From Mucilaginibacter sp. OK283 (GTDB lineage: Bacteria > Bacteroidota > Bacteroidia > Sphingobacteriales > Sphingobacteriaceae): a stretch of 64,000 nt of DNA. Within the stretch, counting starts at the first letter, position 1. Each line of letters begins with the position of its first letter. Both the position numbers and the translations under genes were made by a program. The stretch lies in assembly GCF_900110415.1 (NCBI RefSeq), contig NZ_FODR01000003.1, positions 372,001 through 436,000 of the forward strand, in the 5' to 3' direction. The notes beneath the pieces are model-generated. The model ran no database searches. It was given only the letters and a program-made list of their open reading frames with translations, and was not told the origin of the DNA. This document shows positions 8,981 through 16,670 of the stretch, piece after piece.

Positions 8981-9793
8981 TTACCGGTCTGAACCGCGAA
9001 ATTGTTTAATCTCTATATTCCTGAAATCAACCGGCTGACCCTCACTTTGCAGGGCAATAAAGCCGCTGCTTAATAATTTTCCATCTTGTTTGTACTTTGG
9101 ATCGTAACCATTGGCTACGCCGCCTCCAATGGAGGGTTTTGAATATTGTAATACAGTATCGCCGTTGATGATATGAGTAACTAATTTGTTGCCATCAACT
9201 ATGAGTTCGCCTTTTACCCATTGCTCGCCATCAAAAGTTTTTGAGGTCGAACTGATGCAATGGTCGGGCCAAACCCTCCCTTTGTAAACTACATCAGTAC
9301 CTGGCGAGCACATATTGCCCGTCGGTCTCGGTTTTCCGTCGCCAAGGCCGCCTAATAACTGCATTTCTATTGATATTGGCCAATCCTGGTCTTTTAGCAT
9401 GGTCCTGGGGTCCTGCGAATGAAACATAACGCCGCTGTTAAGCAGGGTATAGTCGGGTGCCCCTTTTTGCTGTTTACCAACAAAACGGTATTCAAACCGC
9501 AGGCGAAAGTGCGAAAATGGGGTTTTGTAATACAAGTGGCCAAATTGATTGTCAAAATCGCCATACTGATCATACCTGATCTTGATTATGCCATCTTCTA
9601 CCCTAAATGTATTGCCATAGTTTTCGCCAACCAGGTGATGATTGATCTTCACAAACCAATCCTTAATGTCGGTCCCGTTAAACAGCTTTTTCCAGCCTTT
9701 ATCGTCGTTACCGGCGTCGGCCAGTTTTTTTGCCCCGGTACAGCCAAGTACCAGGAAGCAGGAAAATATTAAAAAATAGCGTGTTTTTTTCAT
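8981..9793 (-). CDS. DUF1080 (3-keto-disaccharide hydrolase-like) lipoprotein
   Basis: A 270-residue lipoprotein. The ATG at 9793 gives a proper type II signal, MKKTRYFLIFSCFLVLGC, with the lipobox Cys at residue 18; the longer frame adds 48 residues of non-family sequence. The mature part begins GWKKLFNGTDIKDWFVK, the start of the DUF1080 jelly-roll fold, with SHFRLRFEYRF near residue 95 and GVMFHSQDP near 120, and ends FRNIEIKQF as most members do. Proteins of this family in Bacteroidota are linked to glycoside or 3-keto-sugar processing at the cell surface. No sugar-utilisation neighbours are present here. Confidence 0.87.
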   Translation of the reverse strand: MKKTRYFLIFSCFLVLGCTGAKKLADAGNDDKGWKKLFNGTDIKDWFVKINHHLVGENYGNTFRVEDGIIKIRYDQYGDFDNQFGHLYYKTPFSHFRLRFEYRFVGKQQKGAPDYTLLNSGVMFHSQDPRTMLKDQDWPISIEMQLLGGLGDGKPRPTGNMCSPGTDVVYKGRVWPDHCISSTSKTFDGEQWVKGELIVDGNKLVTHIINGDTVLQYSKPSIGGGVANGYDPKYKQDGKLLSSGFIALQSEGQPVDFRNIEIKQFRGSDR

Positions 9794-10051
9794 GGCAGGT
9801 ATGTGTTGTGGTTTGTTAACAGGTTGCTGTAAGGGCACCAAAATAGTATTAAATTTAATAGCTACTTGTCGCCGGTTATGTTTTGATTTGCCTAAAGATA
9901 GTATAAAAGGTTTTAATGTTTTGGTTCTCCAGGGCATCTGTTGAAATATCCCGGGCTTGGCTGTTAAAAAGTAAACGCCCGGGTATTATTAAACCGTTGT
10001 AAAGAGTTCGTTTTTTTTGTTGATGTTTGACATTTCTTAACACTACAGACC

Positions 10052-10639
10052 ATGAAAACTTTCCAATTTAAAATCCAGCTCACTGGCACCTAAAACCCTG
10101 TAGTTTGGCGGCGGCTGCTGGTACCCGAAGACATTAGTTTTGATGAATTTCATATGGCGATACAGGCTGTATTTGGCTGGGATAGCAGTCATATGTACCA
10201 GTTTTCGGCAAAAGGATGGGGATCGAAGCCATATTATCAATTGCTTGACCATTACAGCGATAGCGGTGATGAGCGCGACAGTGAAGATTACCTGATTGGC
10301 GAGGTGTTTAAGCGGGCCGGGCAAAAGTATACCTACATTTACGATTTCGGCGACGATTGGAAACACGAGATTTTGTTAGAAAAAACTACCGGAGAACAAG
10401 TGTTTGCACCGCATTGCATCGGCGGCGAGGGTGCCTGCCCGCCCGAAGACTGCGGTGGGGTGCACGGTTACTATCGCATGGTAGATATTGTGAACGACCC
10501 CAGCCACCACGAACATAAAGAAATGCGCGGATGGATGGGCATCCCCAAAGGTGGCAAATGGGATGTAAACACCTTTGACCTTGAAGAAGCTAATAAGCGT
10601 TGCGCCCGCCTGGTGGGCGATGATGACGACGAAGAATAA
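10052..10639 (+). pseudogene. pRiA4b ORF-3-like gene interrupted by in-frame TAA
   Basis: The frame starts MKTFQFKIQLTGT, meets TAA at 10091-10093 (codon 14) and continues without frameshift as NPVVWRRLLVPEDISFDEFH, then MAIQAVFGWDSSHMYQF and YTYIYDFGDDWKHEILLE to the stop at 10637. This matches the plasmid pRiA4b ORF-3 family end to end, including the N-terminal strand now before the stop, where families read Q(F)KIxLxGxxPxVWRR. A single substitution such as CAA or AAA to TAA explains it. Translation might restart at ATG 10154 (161 residues), but this would remove the first strand and the VWRR motif. A sequencing error or readthrough remains possible. Confidence 0.75.
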
Positions 10640-10791
10640 TTTTTGGTGTCGAAATTACAATTGATCCTAACACTTAAGTTGTTGTTATTTAAATGGTTAA
10701 TGGTGTTCGCCTCCGAACACCATTGCATTCCCACAAAAAACCGAACACTCTGGTTGCTTCTTAACCATACAGCGGTTACCTTTGCGGCATT

Positions 10792-11163
10792 ATGCTGCAA
10801 CGTGTAACAGCCTATTTATTGATCTTTTCGCTGGCTGCGGTCAATTTTTCGCGTTTTTTTGTATACGCAGGATTTGAACTGAACAAGAACTATATTGCCA
10901 CCACCCTTTGCGAAAACCGGGACAAGCCCGCCGTGCATTGCGATGGCAAATGTTACTTCGCCAAAAAGATTAAACAGGCTGATGATAAGCAGGCCAGCGA
11001 CGAAAGGCAGTCGCAAAAAAGCCTCTTCCTGGAAGTGTTTGTGATCAGTACCACTGACATGAAATTCCACTCCAGCCTGTTGCAAGTAATTGACACCCCG
11101 TATGATGACTGCCTGCCACCAACCCCGGCCGCAGTGATCTTCCAGCCCCCGCAGTTAGGATAA
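10792..11163 (+). CDS. Small exported cysteine-containing protein near a TonB receptor operon
   Basis: A 123-residue protein with a hydrophobic N-terminus (MLQRVTAYLLIFSLAAVNFSR) that should act as signal or anchor. A conserved-looking block CENRDKPAVHCDGKCYFAKKI near residues 40-60 holds three Cys and a His and may bind metal. The C-terminus is Pro-rich. I recall similar short proteins beside TonB receptors in Bacteroidota, but no family name can be given. It precedes the receptor/PepSY/metal-binding operon by about 310 bp on the same strand, so a shared role in metal uptake or sensing is plausible and not proven. Confidence 0.7.
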   Translation: MLQRVTAYLLIFSLAAVNFSRFFVYAGFELNKNYIATTLCENRDKPAVHCDGKCYFAKKIKQADDKQASDERQSQKSLFLEVFVISTTDMKFHSSLLQVIDTPYDDCLPPTPAAVIFQPPQLG

Positions 11164-11471
11164 ATTCCACTCTTTTTTCCCGGATGTTTTTTTGATTGAT
11201 ATGGCTTTGCTGTGAGCATGTGATAGCGGTATGTATCATTTTATCTAACTGCTGTCATCCTGAGGTACGAAGGATCTATTAGCAAACTGGTCTGGCGGTC
11301 ATGTTAGGCGTATAATAAGGAAACATGTCAAGTGTAGGAGTAAAGGATCTGTTTGCCATCTTGTATGGTTCAAAATAGCTTGCCGCGCTACGCTCGCGAT
11401 TACATCATTAAAATTACTCATCCGGATACAATTTATTTATCCACCCGGAGGTAACTCCCCATACTTAATAC
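11164..11471. other. Intergenic region with one interspersed repeat copy
   Basis: No gene. It carries a single copy of the GAGGTACGAAG-type repeat at 11252-11281. An AT-rich segment with GGAGGTAA at 11446-11453 lies shortly before the receptor start and may be an unusual strong ribosome-binding site for this phylum. I see no riboswitch-like conserved core. Confidence 0.5.
11252..11281 (+). repeat. Interspersed repeat family A, single half copy
   Basis: Reads CTGTCATCCTGAGGTACGAA then GGATCTATTA. It matches the arms of the 28-bp inverted repeat at 15494-15585 and weaker copies at 18364 and 19793. Confidence 0.65.
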
Positions 11472-13811
11472 ATGAAGAAATTTTTCATTCTATTTATACT
11501 GTTTTTAATACTCAAAACCCTGGCTTACAGCCAGGCTAAAATACAGGTCATGGTAACCGATGCCAATACCCACGAGGCCATTCCCGGCGCTATCATTGCC
11601 TACGCCGGCGGCGAAAAGCTGGGTTTAACCGATGCCAAGGGGCGATATAATATTGCAGGCTCAGGCATCAGTCAAATTAAGGTAACAATGGTAGGCTATA
11701 GTACACTCGTAGTTAGCGTTACCGGTGGTAAGGCAGATGTCGCTTTGGTACCTTCCACTTTAGATCTGCAACCTGTAGTAGTAACCGCCAGCCGCGAGGG
11801 CCAGGCCAGGCAGGATGCGCCAATCGCTATCAGCAAAATAAACTCTACCCAGATAAAAGATACCAAAGCAACTGCCCTATACCAATTGCTCAACAAAGTA
11901 GCCGGCGTTTATATGGTCGACCTGGGGAACGAGCAGCATACAATGGCCGTCCGCCAGCCCATTACCTATAATGCACTTTATTTGTACATGGAAGATGGTT
12001 TGCCGATACGCCCAACAGGGATTTTTAACCATAATTCGCTTTATGAGATCAACATGTCGGGCGTAAAGGATATCGAGGTGATCAAGGGGCCGGCATCATC
12101 GCTTTACGGCAGTAACTCCATTGGTGGCGCGGTAAACTTTATTACCCAGGGGCCGCCATCGGGCTATGCAGGCAACGTTTCTATCCGTGGCGATAACTAT
12201 CACTACCGTAGGGTTGATGCGGATGGCGGATTTACACAAGGAAAATTCGGCCTGTATGTTGGCGGTTATATCGGGCATCAAAAAGATAGCTGGCAGGATT
12301 ATTCTGATTTTGATAAGTACTCGGCCAATTTTAAAACCACGTATGATTTTAATGCGGGTACACGGTTAACAACATCTGCGGCATACAATTACCTAAATAC
12401 CCAAACGCCGGGCAGCCTGGATAGCAACCACTTTTACAACAGGAGCTACAGCGCTAACCAGCGTTTTACCTATCGTAAGGTGGAGTCGTTCAGGGCCAGC
12501 ACCAGGCTGGATCATCAGTGGAATGAAAAGAATGCGACGTTTGTTACTTTATTCTTTCGCCACAACTCAACCGCGCAGCTGCCAAGCTATTTTATATCCG
12601 ACGTGAGGGATAATGCAGGCAACTACCTGAGCAGTAACGGGCAGGTGAATGATCAGCGTTTTCAAAGCTATGGATTGCTGGCGCAGCATAGGGTTAATTT
12701 TGATTTTCTGCATTCCAGGCTGATAGGAGGGGTTTACGTAGATGATAGCCCAAGTTCGTACTATGCTCAATACCTGGATATTGATAAGGATGTACAGAAT
12801 AACTACTACACCGGTTTTACAAACACCGGCAAATACATCGATGATTATCGTATCAAACTGTTTAACACAGCTGCTTACATGCAATATGAAATAAAGCCCA
12901 CCGAGGCGCTGCGCATAGTGGCCGGTTTGCGGTACGATAGGGTGCATTACGATTTTACCAATGGCCTGCCTGCCGGCAGCACAAAATACAAACAGCGGGA
13001 AACCAATAACTTTAACATTGTGGCACCTAAACTGGGCCTGACATACGATTTAGGCCGTAACAAAGGGTTTTACGCCAATTACAGTGTAGGCTTCCAGCCC
13101 CCAGAGACCGGCGACTTGTATAGTTCAAGGCAGCTAACTCCCTTAAAGCAAGCTACTTTTGATAACTACGAGGTAGGTGGCTGGTTCTCGGCCTTTAACA
13201 AAATGCTGTACTTTGAAATGAGTTTGTTTGACCTGGAAGGCCGTAACGAAATCATCAGCCAGCTTTTGCCAGATAACACTACGCAGAACCAGAATGCGGG
13301 TGCTACCCACCATCGTGGCATTGAGTACTCGTTAACACTGGCACCAGTTAATGAGCTAACCTTCAGGTTTAGCGGCACCAATGCCAGGCATACGTATGTG
13401 CATTATAGCGAGGTGGTTGCAAACTATAGCACAGGCAGCAACACTGTGATTAAATACGATGGCAATCGCATGAGTAACGCGCCTGCCTGGATTGCCAATT
13501 CCGAACTTACCTACAAGCCGGCCTATCTGCAGAGCGTCAGGATAGCAGGCGAGTGGCAACACATTAACCAGTACTATACCAACCCGGCAAATACCAAAAC
13601 TTATAGCGGTTATAATATTTGTAACCTGCGTTTAGGTTACGATGTTAAAAGCAGTGTGCTAAAAGGGGCGGGCATCTGGTTTAATGTATTAAATTTAACC
13701 AATAAACTGTACGCCACCACGGTAACCAGCAACCGGTATGGCGATACCTATAATGCCGCGGCACCGCGTACTTATACCCTGGGTATCAGTTATTCATTTT
13801 CAAAATATTGA
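11472..13811 (+). CDS. TonB-dependent outer-membrane receptor with carboxypeptidase-like N-domain
   Basis: A 779-residue outer-membrane receptor. It has a signal peptide (residues 1-20, cut after TLAYSQ), a CarboxypepD_reg-like beta-sandwich at about 24-100 (AIPGAIIAYAGGEKLGLTDA, then VTMVGYSTL), a plug domain starting VVVTASREGQ and containing DIEVIKGPASSLYGSNSIGG near 200-225, and a 22-strand barrel ending in an aromatic residue region (YSFSKY). The frame stops 3 bp before a PepSY protein gene, and a metal-binding lipoprotein follows, so the substrate is probably a metal or metal chelate such as a siderophore. The exact ligand is not readable. Confidence 0.9.
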   Translation: MKKFFILFILFLILKTLAYSQAKIQVMVTDANTHEAIPGAIIAYAGGEKLGLTDAKGRYNIAGSGISQIKVTMVGYSTLVVSVTGGKADVALVPSTLDLQPVVVTASREGQARQDAPIAISKINSTQIKDTKATALYQLLNKVAGVYMVDLGNEQHTMAVRQPITYNALYLYMEDGLPIRPTGIFNHNSLYEINMSGVKDIEVIKGPASSLYGSNSIGGAVNFITQGPPSGYAGNVSIRGDNYHYRRVDADGGFTQGKFGLYVGGYIGHQKDSWQDYSDFDKYSANFKTTYDFNAGTRLTTSAAYNYLNTQTPGSLDSNHFYNRSYSANQRFTYRKVESFRASTRLDHQWNEKNATFVTLFFRHNSTAQLPSYFISDVRDNAGNYLSSNGQVNDQRFQSYGLLAQHRVNFDFLHSRLIGGVYVDDSPSSYYAQYLDIDKDVQNNYYTGFTNTGKYIDDYRIKLFNTAAYMQYEIKPTEALRIVAGLRYDRVHYDFTNGLPAGSTKYKQRETNNFNIVAPKLGLTYDLGRNKGFYANYSVGFQPPETGDLYSSRQLTPLKQATFDNYEVGGWFSAFNKMLYFEMSLFDLEGRNEIISQLLPDNTTQNQNAGATHHRGIEYSLTLAPVNELTFRFSGTNARHTYVHYSEVVANYSTGSNTVIKYDGNRMSNAPAWIANSELTYKPAYLQSVRIAGEWQHINQYYTNPANTKTYSGYNICNLRLGYDVKSSVLKGAGIWFNVLNLTNKLYATTVTSNRYGDTYNAAAPRTYTLGISYSFSKY

Positions 13812-13814
13812 CTC

Positions 13815-15260
13815 ATGGCATCATCATCAGTAAAAAGCAACTTTTATAAATGGCACCGGGTGCTGGGTTTAACTTCCCTTATCCCGGTTATCTTCTGGAC
13901 GTTGAGCGGGCTATCGCATCCGTTCATGTCCAACTGGTTCAGACCGTCGATTGCGCGTGAGATCTTTAAACCTTTGCCACAAAGCAAAATGAAGCCGGTA
14001 CTTACCATTCAGCAGGTAATGGACCGCAATCATATCACCGCGTTGAGGAACTTTGGCCTCATCAACTTTAAAAAAGGCACCTTTTACCAGGTACTTGGGG
14101 TAGATAGTACATATAATTACTATTCGGCAACCGATGGCGTATTATTACCGCATGGCGATGCCGACTATGCCGAATACCTGGCCCGCTATTTTGTGCAGGA
14201 TAGCATATCTGCCATCCAAATTAGCCTTCAGCGTAGTTTTGATAGCGAGTATCAGCCTATTAACCATTTGTTACCTGTATTCAAAGTGTCTTTCGACAGG
14301 CCCGATGGTATGGACGTTTATGTAGAGACCGGGCAAAGCCGCATGGGTACATTTAATAACAACACCCGCAAGGCATTTTTATCCTTGTTTGAGGAGTTTC
14401 ATACCTGGCAGTTTTTGGCCCGCTGGGGTGGCGATACTTTCCGTAACGTGGTTTTGCTCGTTATCATGAGTATCATGCTGTTTGCACTTATCAGCGGGTT
14501 AACGGTTTATGGGTTGATGTGGAAGAAGTTTAAAACCATCGCCCAAAACCGAAAAACCAGGGGAGATGACGACAAGCGATTCCTGCACCGGTTTCACAGG
14601 CAGATAGGGCTTATCGTATCCTTTGTGATGTTCACCTTCGTGATTAGCGGTGCGTTTCACCTGGCCGTAAAGCTTCACAACAGTGGGCCGGTTAAGCCTG
14701 ATTACGGGCAGGTGATTCAACGCGGACAATTGGGCATATCCAACTTAACACTACCCCTGGCCGATAGCCTTATCCGCAAAGTGGGGGTGGTTAGTTTCGG
14801 CGGCAATACCTATTACCAGGCGACCGATGACCAAAAGGAGATAGTCTATTTTAACACCATCACTGGTAAAGAGCAGCTTAATGCCGATGAGGATTATGCC
14901 CGGTTCCTGAGTACCTACTATCAGCCCCGGTTAGAAGCTGGGAAGTATTATGGTCGGGTTACGGTGCACCAGGTGACGCAATTTGATAACGAATATGGTT
15001 TTATCAATAAACGCCTGCCCGTTGAGCGGGTGAGCTATCCTAATGGCGATAACTGGTACATCGAGACCTCCACATCTAAACTAGCCACCAAAGTAACGGG
15101 TGTAGATAGGGCAGAGGGACTTTCCTTTATCTTTCTGCATAAATACTTCGGGATGACCTGGGCCGGCAAAAATATCCGCGACATCGTGAGTATGCTTGCC
15201 GCTTTAGGGGTGCTGGTGGTATCTTTGTTTGGCTTTGCTTCATTTATAAACAATAAATAA
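13815..15260 (+). CDS. PepSY-associated membrane protein (PiuB-like)
   Basis: A 481-residue inner-membrane protein. Membrane helices are visible near residues 18-35 (VLGLTSLIPVIFWTLSGLSH), 215-240 (VVLLVIMSIMLFALISGLTV), 263-285 (QIGLIVSFVMFTFVISGAFH) and 458-478. Two periplasmic PepSY-like segments lie between, each with a YYSATDG or YFNTITG turn. The His-rich helix starts (KWHRVLG, HRFHRQIG, HKYFGM) could carry haem, as proposed for PiuB-like reductases. It begins 3 bp after the receptor and ends 2 bp before the lipoprotein gene, so one transcript is expected. The likely role is reduction or release of iron taken up by the receptor. Confidence 0.87.
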   Translation: MASSSVKSNFYKWHRVLGLTSLIPVIFWTLSGLSHPFMSNWFRPSIAREIFKPLPQSKMKPVLTIQQVMDRNHITALRNFGLINFKKGTFYQVLGVDSTYNYYSATDGVLLPHGDADYAEYLARYFVQDSISAIQISLQRSFDSEYQPINHLLPVFKVSFDRPDGMDVYVETGQSRMGTFNNNTRKAFLSLFEEFHTWQFLARWGGDTFRNVVLLVIMSIMLFALISGLTVYGLMWKKFKTIAQNRKTRGDDDKRFLHRFHRQIGLIVSFVMFTFVISGAFHLAVKLHNSGPVKPDYGQVIQRGQLGISNLTLPLADSLIRKVGVVSFGGNTYYQATDDQKEIVYFNTITGKEQLNADEDYARFLSTYYQPRLEAGKYYGRVTVHQVTQFDNEYGFINKRLPVERVSYPNGDNWYIETSTSKLATKVTGVDRAEGLSFIFLHKYFGMTWAGKNIRDIVSMLAALGVLVVSLFGFASFINNK

Positions 15261-15262
15261 CC

Positions 15263-15469
15263 ATGAAAAAATTAATCATCATATTGGCACTGTCCGCATT
15301 TGGTTTAAGCAGCATTACGTCGTGCAGCAGCCCGGATACTAAAACCGGAGTAAAAACGAAGAGTAAATATACCTGCACCATGCACCCCGATTTAGCTTTT
15401 GATAAACCTGGCACGTGCACCAAATGCGGTATGGAGTTGGTGGAGCGGGATACAACGGCGGGGAAGTAA
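15263..15469 (+). CDS. Heavy-metal-binding-domain lipoprotein
   Basis: A 68-residue lipoprotein. The signal peptide ends in a lipobox near residue 21 (SSITSC). The mature part is one heavy-metal-binding domain: YTCTMHPDLAFDKPGTCTKCGMELV, with the pattern C-x-MHP and CTKCGM whose Cys, His and Met residues bind soft metals such as copper. This domain is also found at the N-terminus of copper ATPases and efflux adaptors. It is the last gene of the receptor/PepSY operon (2-bp spacing), so it probably buffers or senses the imported metal in the periplasm. Confidence 0.85.
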   Translation: MKKLIIILALSAFGLSSITSCSSPDTKTGVKTKSKYTCTMHPDLAFDKPGTCTKCGMELVERDTTAGK

Positions 15470-15493
15470 GTTTATCTTTTTGTATAATAAGAT

Positions 15494-15585
15494 ACTGTCA
15501 TGCTGAGGTACGAAGCATCTACTCTAAGCCAAGCGTAACACCAGAAATGTTCGCGAATAGATGCTTCGTACCTCAGCATGACAGT
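15494..15585. repeat. Interspersed repeat family A, full palindrome
   Basis: A 28-bp arm (15494-15521, containing GAGGTACGAAGCATCTA) and its perfect reverse complement (15558-15585) flank a 36-bp spacer. Transcribed, it would fold into a long hairpin just after the metal operon. Confidence 0.85.
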
Positions 15586-15786
15586 CTTTTACCTTTTTGT
15601 CATTCCCATTCATAGTTTGGCGAAATTTTACAACTCAGCAAGACAAGTTTATTTTAAAGGAGGGTAGGCCTGTCCTCCTGAGCCTGTCGAAGGACGCGTG
15701 GAGAGGCCTTTGCCCGCAATGCTTCCGCGGAGCTCAGCATGCCAGCGCTGTTTGTTGCATCGAATATTGATCCTCCCTCCAACGCA

Positions 15787-15817
15787 AAAAAGCCATCCTT
15801 TTCCGGGATGGCTTTTT
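15787..15817 (-). terminator. Bidirectional-looking intrinsic terminator
   Basis: AAAAAGCCATCC (15787-15798) pairs with GGATGGCTTTTT (15806-15817) around a 7-nt loop. A-run on one side and T-run on the other allow termination from both directions, between the convergent metal operon and YceI gene. Confidence 0.8.
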
Positions 15818-15924
15818 ATTTAAAGTTTGTATTGCTTTGCTGTTTTCAATAATGCCGTGCTGTTACGTATACTTAACAACAGCGGCATTTTAATTATTAA
15901 AACACAGCAACAGCATTCAAACAA

Positions 15925-16467
15925 TTAAGCTTGTTTGGCAAACTGAACGTTAATTAACAGTTTGATGTCTTCGCCTACTACAATTGAGCCGGCTTCGGTA
16001 ACGCCATCCCAGGTAAGGCCAAAATCTTTACGGTTAATTTTACCGCTGATTTCGAAACCAGCTTTGGTGTTACCATAAAAATCAGCAGCCGAACCGCCAA
16101 ATTCTACATCTAACGATACTGGTTTGGTTACGTCTTTGATGGTTAAATCGCCTTTTAAAGCATATTCATCATCACCGGTTTTGGTAAATGAAGTTGATTT
16201 GAAGCTGATTTTTGGATAGGTTGCCGCATCAAAAAACTCAGCCGATTTCAAGTGCTCGTCGCGTTGAGTTTGGTTGGTATCGATGCTGTCGATATCTAAC
16301 GTAAAGTCTATCTCGGCATTTTCAAAATCGTCGTTATCTGTGATTAACTCACCGGCAAAGCTTTTGAAAAAACCGCTCACGGTTGATATAACTAAATGTT
16401 TTACTTTAAATTGTACTTCTGAATGCATTGGGTCGATAACCCATTTTGTTGCTGTTTGTGTTGACAT
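15925..16467 (-). CDS. YceI-family protein
   Basis: A 180-residue lipocalin-like protein of the YceI family, which binds polyisoprenoid-type lipids. Family marks: WVIDPMHSEVQFKVKHLVIS at the start, FAGELITDNDDFENAEIDF, HLKSAEFFDAATYPKISF near residue 75, DLTIKDVTKPVSLDVEF and NRKDFGLTW near 148. There is no signal peptide, so unlike E. coli YceI it should be cytoplasmic, as is common in Bacteroidota. Upstream lies a perfect 18-bp palindrome next to a TAnnTTTG promoter box, which indicates tight regulation by a dimeric repressor encoded elsewhere. Confidence 0.92.
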   Translation of the reverse strand: MSTQTATKWVIDPMHSEVQFKVKHLVISTVSGFFKSFAGELITDNDDFENAEIDFTLDIDSIDTNQTQRDEHLKSAEFFDAATYPKISFKSTSFTKTGDDEYALKGDLTIKDVTKPVSLDVEFGGSAADFYGNTKAGFEISGKINRKDFGLTWDGVTEAGSIVVGEDIKLLINVQFAKQA

Positions 16468-16490
16468 GATATTTGTTTTTTTTGTTGATA

Positions 16491-16498
16491 CAAAGATA
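16491..16498 (-). promoter_or_regulatory. Candidate -7 promoter box of the YceI gene
   Basis: On the minus strand this reads TATCTTTG, matching the Bacteroidota -7 consensus TAnnTTTG, 24 bp before the YceI start codon. Confidence 0.6.
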
Positions 16499-16507
16499 AT
16501 ACAAAAT

Positions 16508-16525
16508 TAGATGTTTAAACATCTA
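16508..16525. promoter_or_regulatory. 18-bp perfect palindrome, candidate operator of YceI gene
   Basis: TAGATGTTTAAACATCTA is its own reverse complement. It lies immediately upstream of the candidate -7 box, between the promoter elements, where a bound MarR- or TetR-type dimer would block RNA polymerase. The regulator is not adjacent. Confidence 0.65.
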
Positions 16526-16670
16526 TTATTACTAATTTACAATTCTCAGACATTGAATTACAATTTGCCGACGTTGAATTACCAGTTTAACCATACAATT
16601 GCGCCATTGTTTAAATTAAAATCTACTTTTATATAATATAACACCAGCTTCATACCAATTTAACCGTCCA

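Larger units (their letters stand above)
15470..15924. other. Intergenic region with palindromic repeats and terminator
   Basis: No gene. Contains the paired family A inverted repeat (15494-15585), a further repeat-like patch with CCTGAGCCTGTCGAAGGAC near 15676, and a strong terminator (15787-15817) that serves the minus-strand YceI gene and possibly the plus-strand operon. Confidence 0.65.

Noticed and set aside
11164..11471. Cobalamin or other riboswitch before the TonB receptor
   Set aside because: No conserved riboswitch core could be found by eye on the plus strand.
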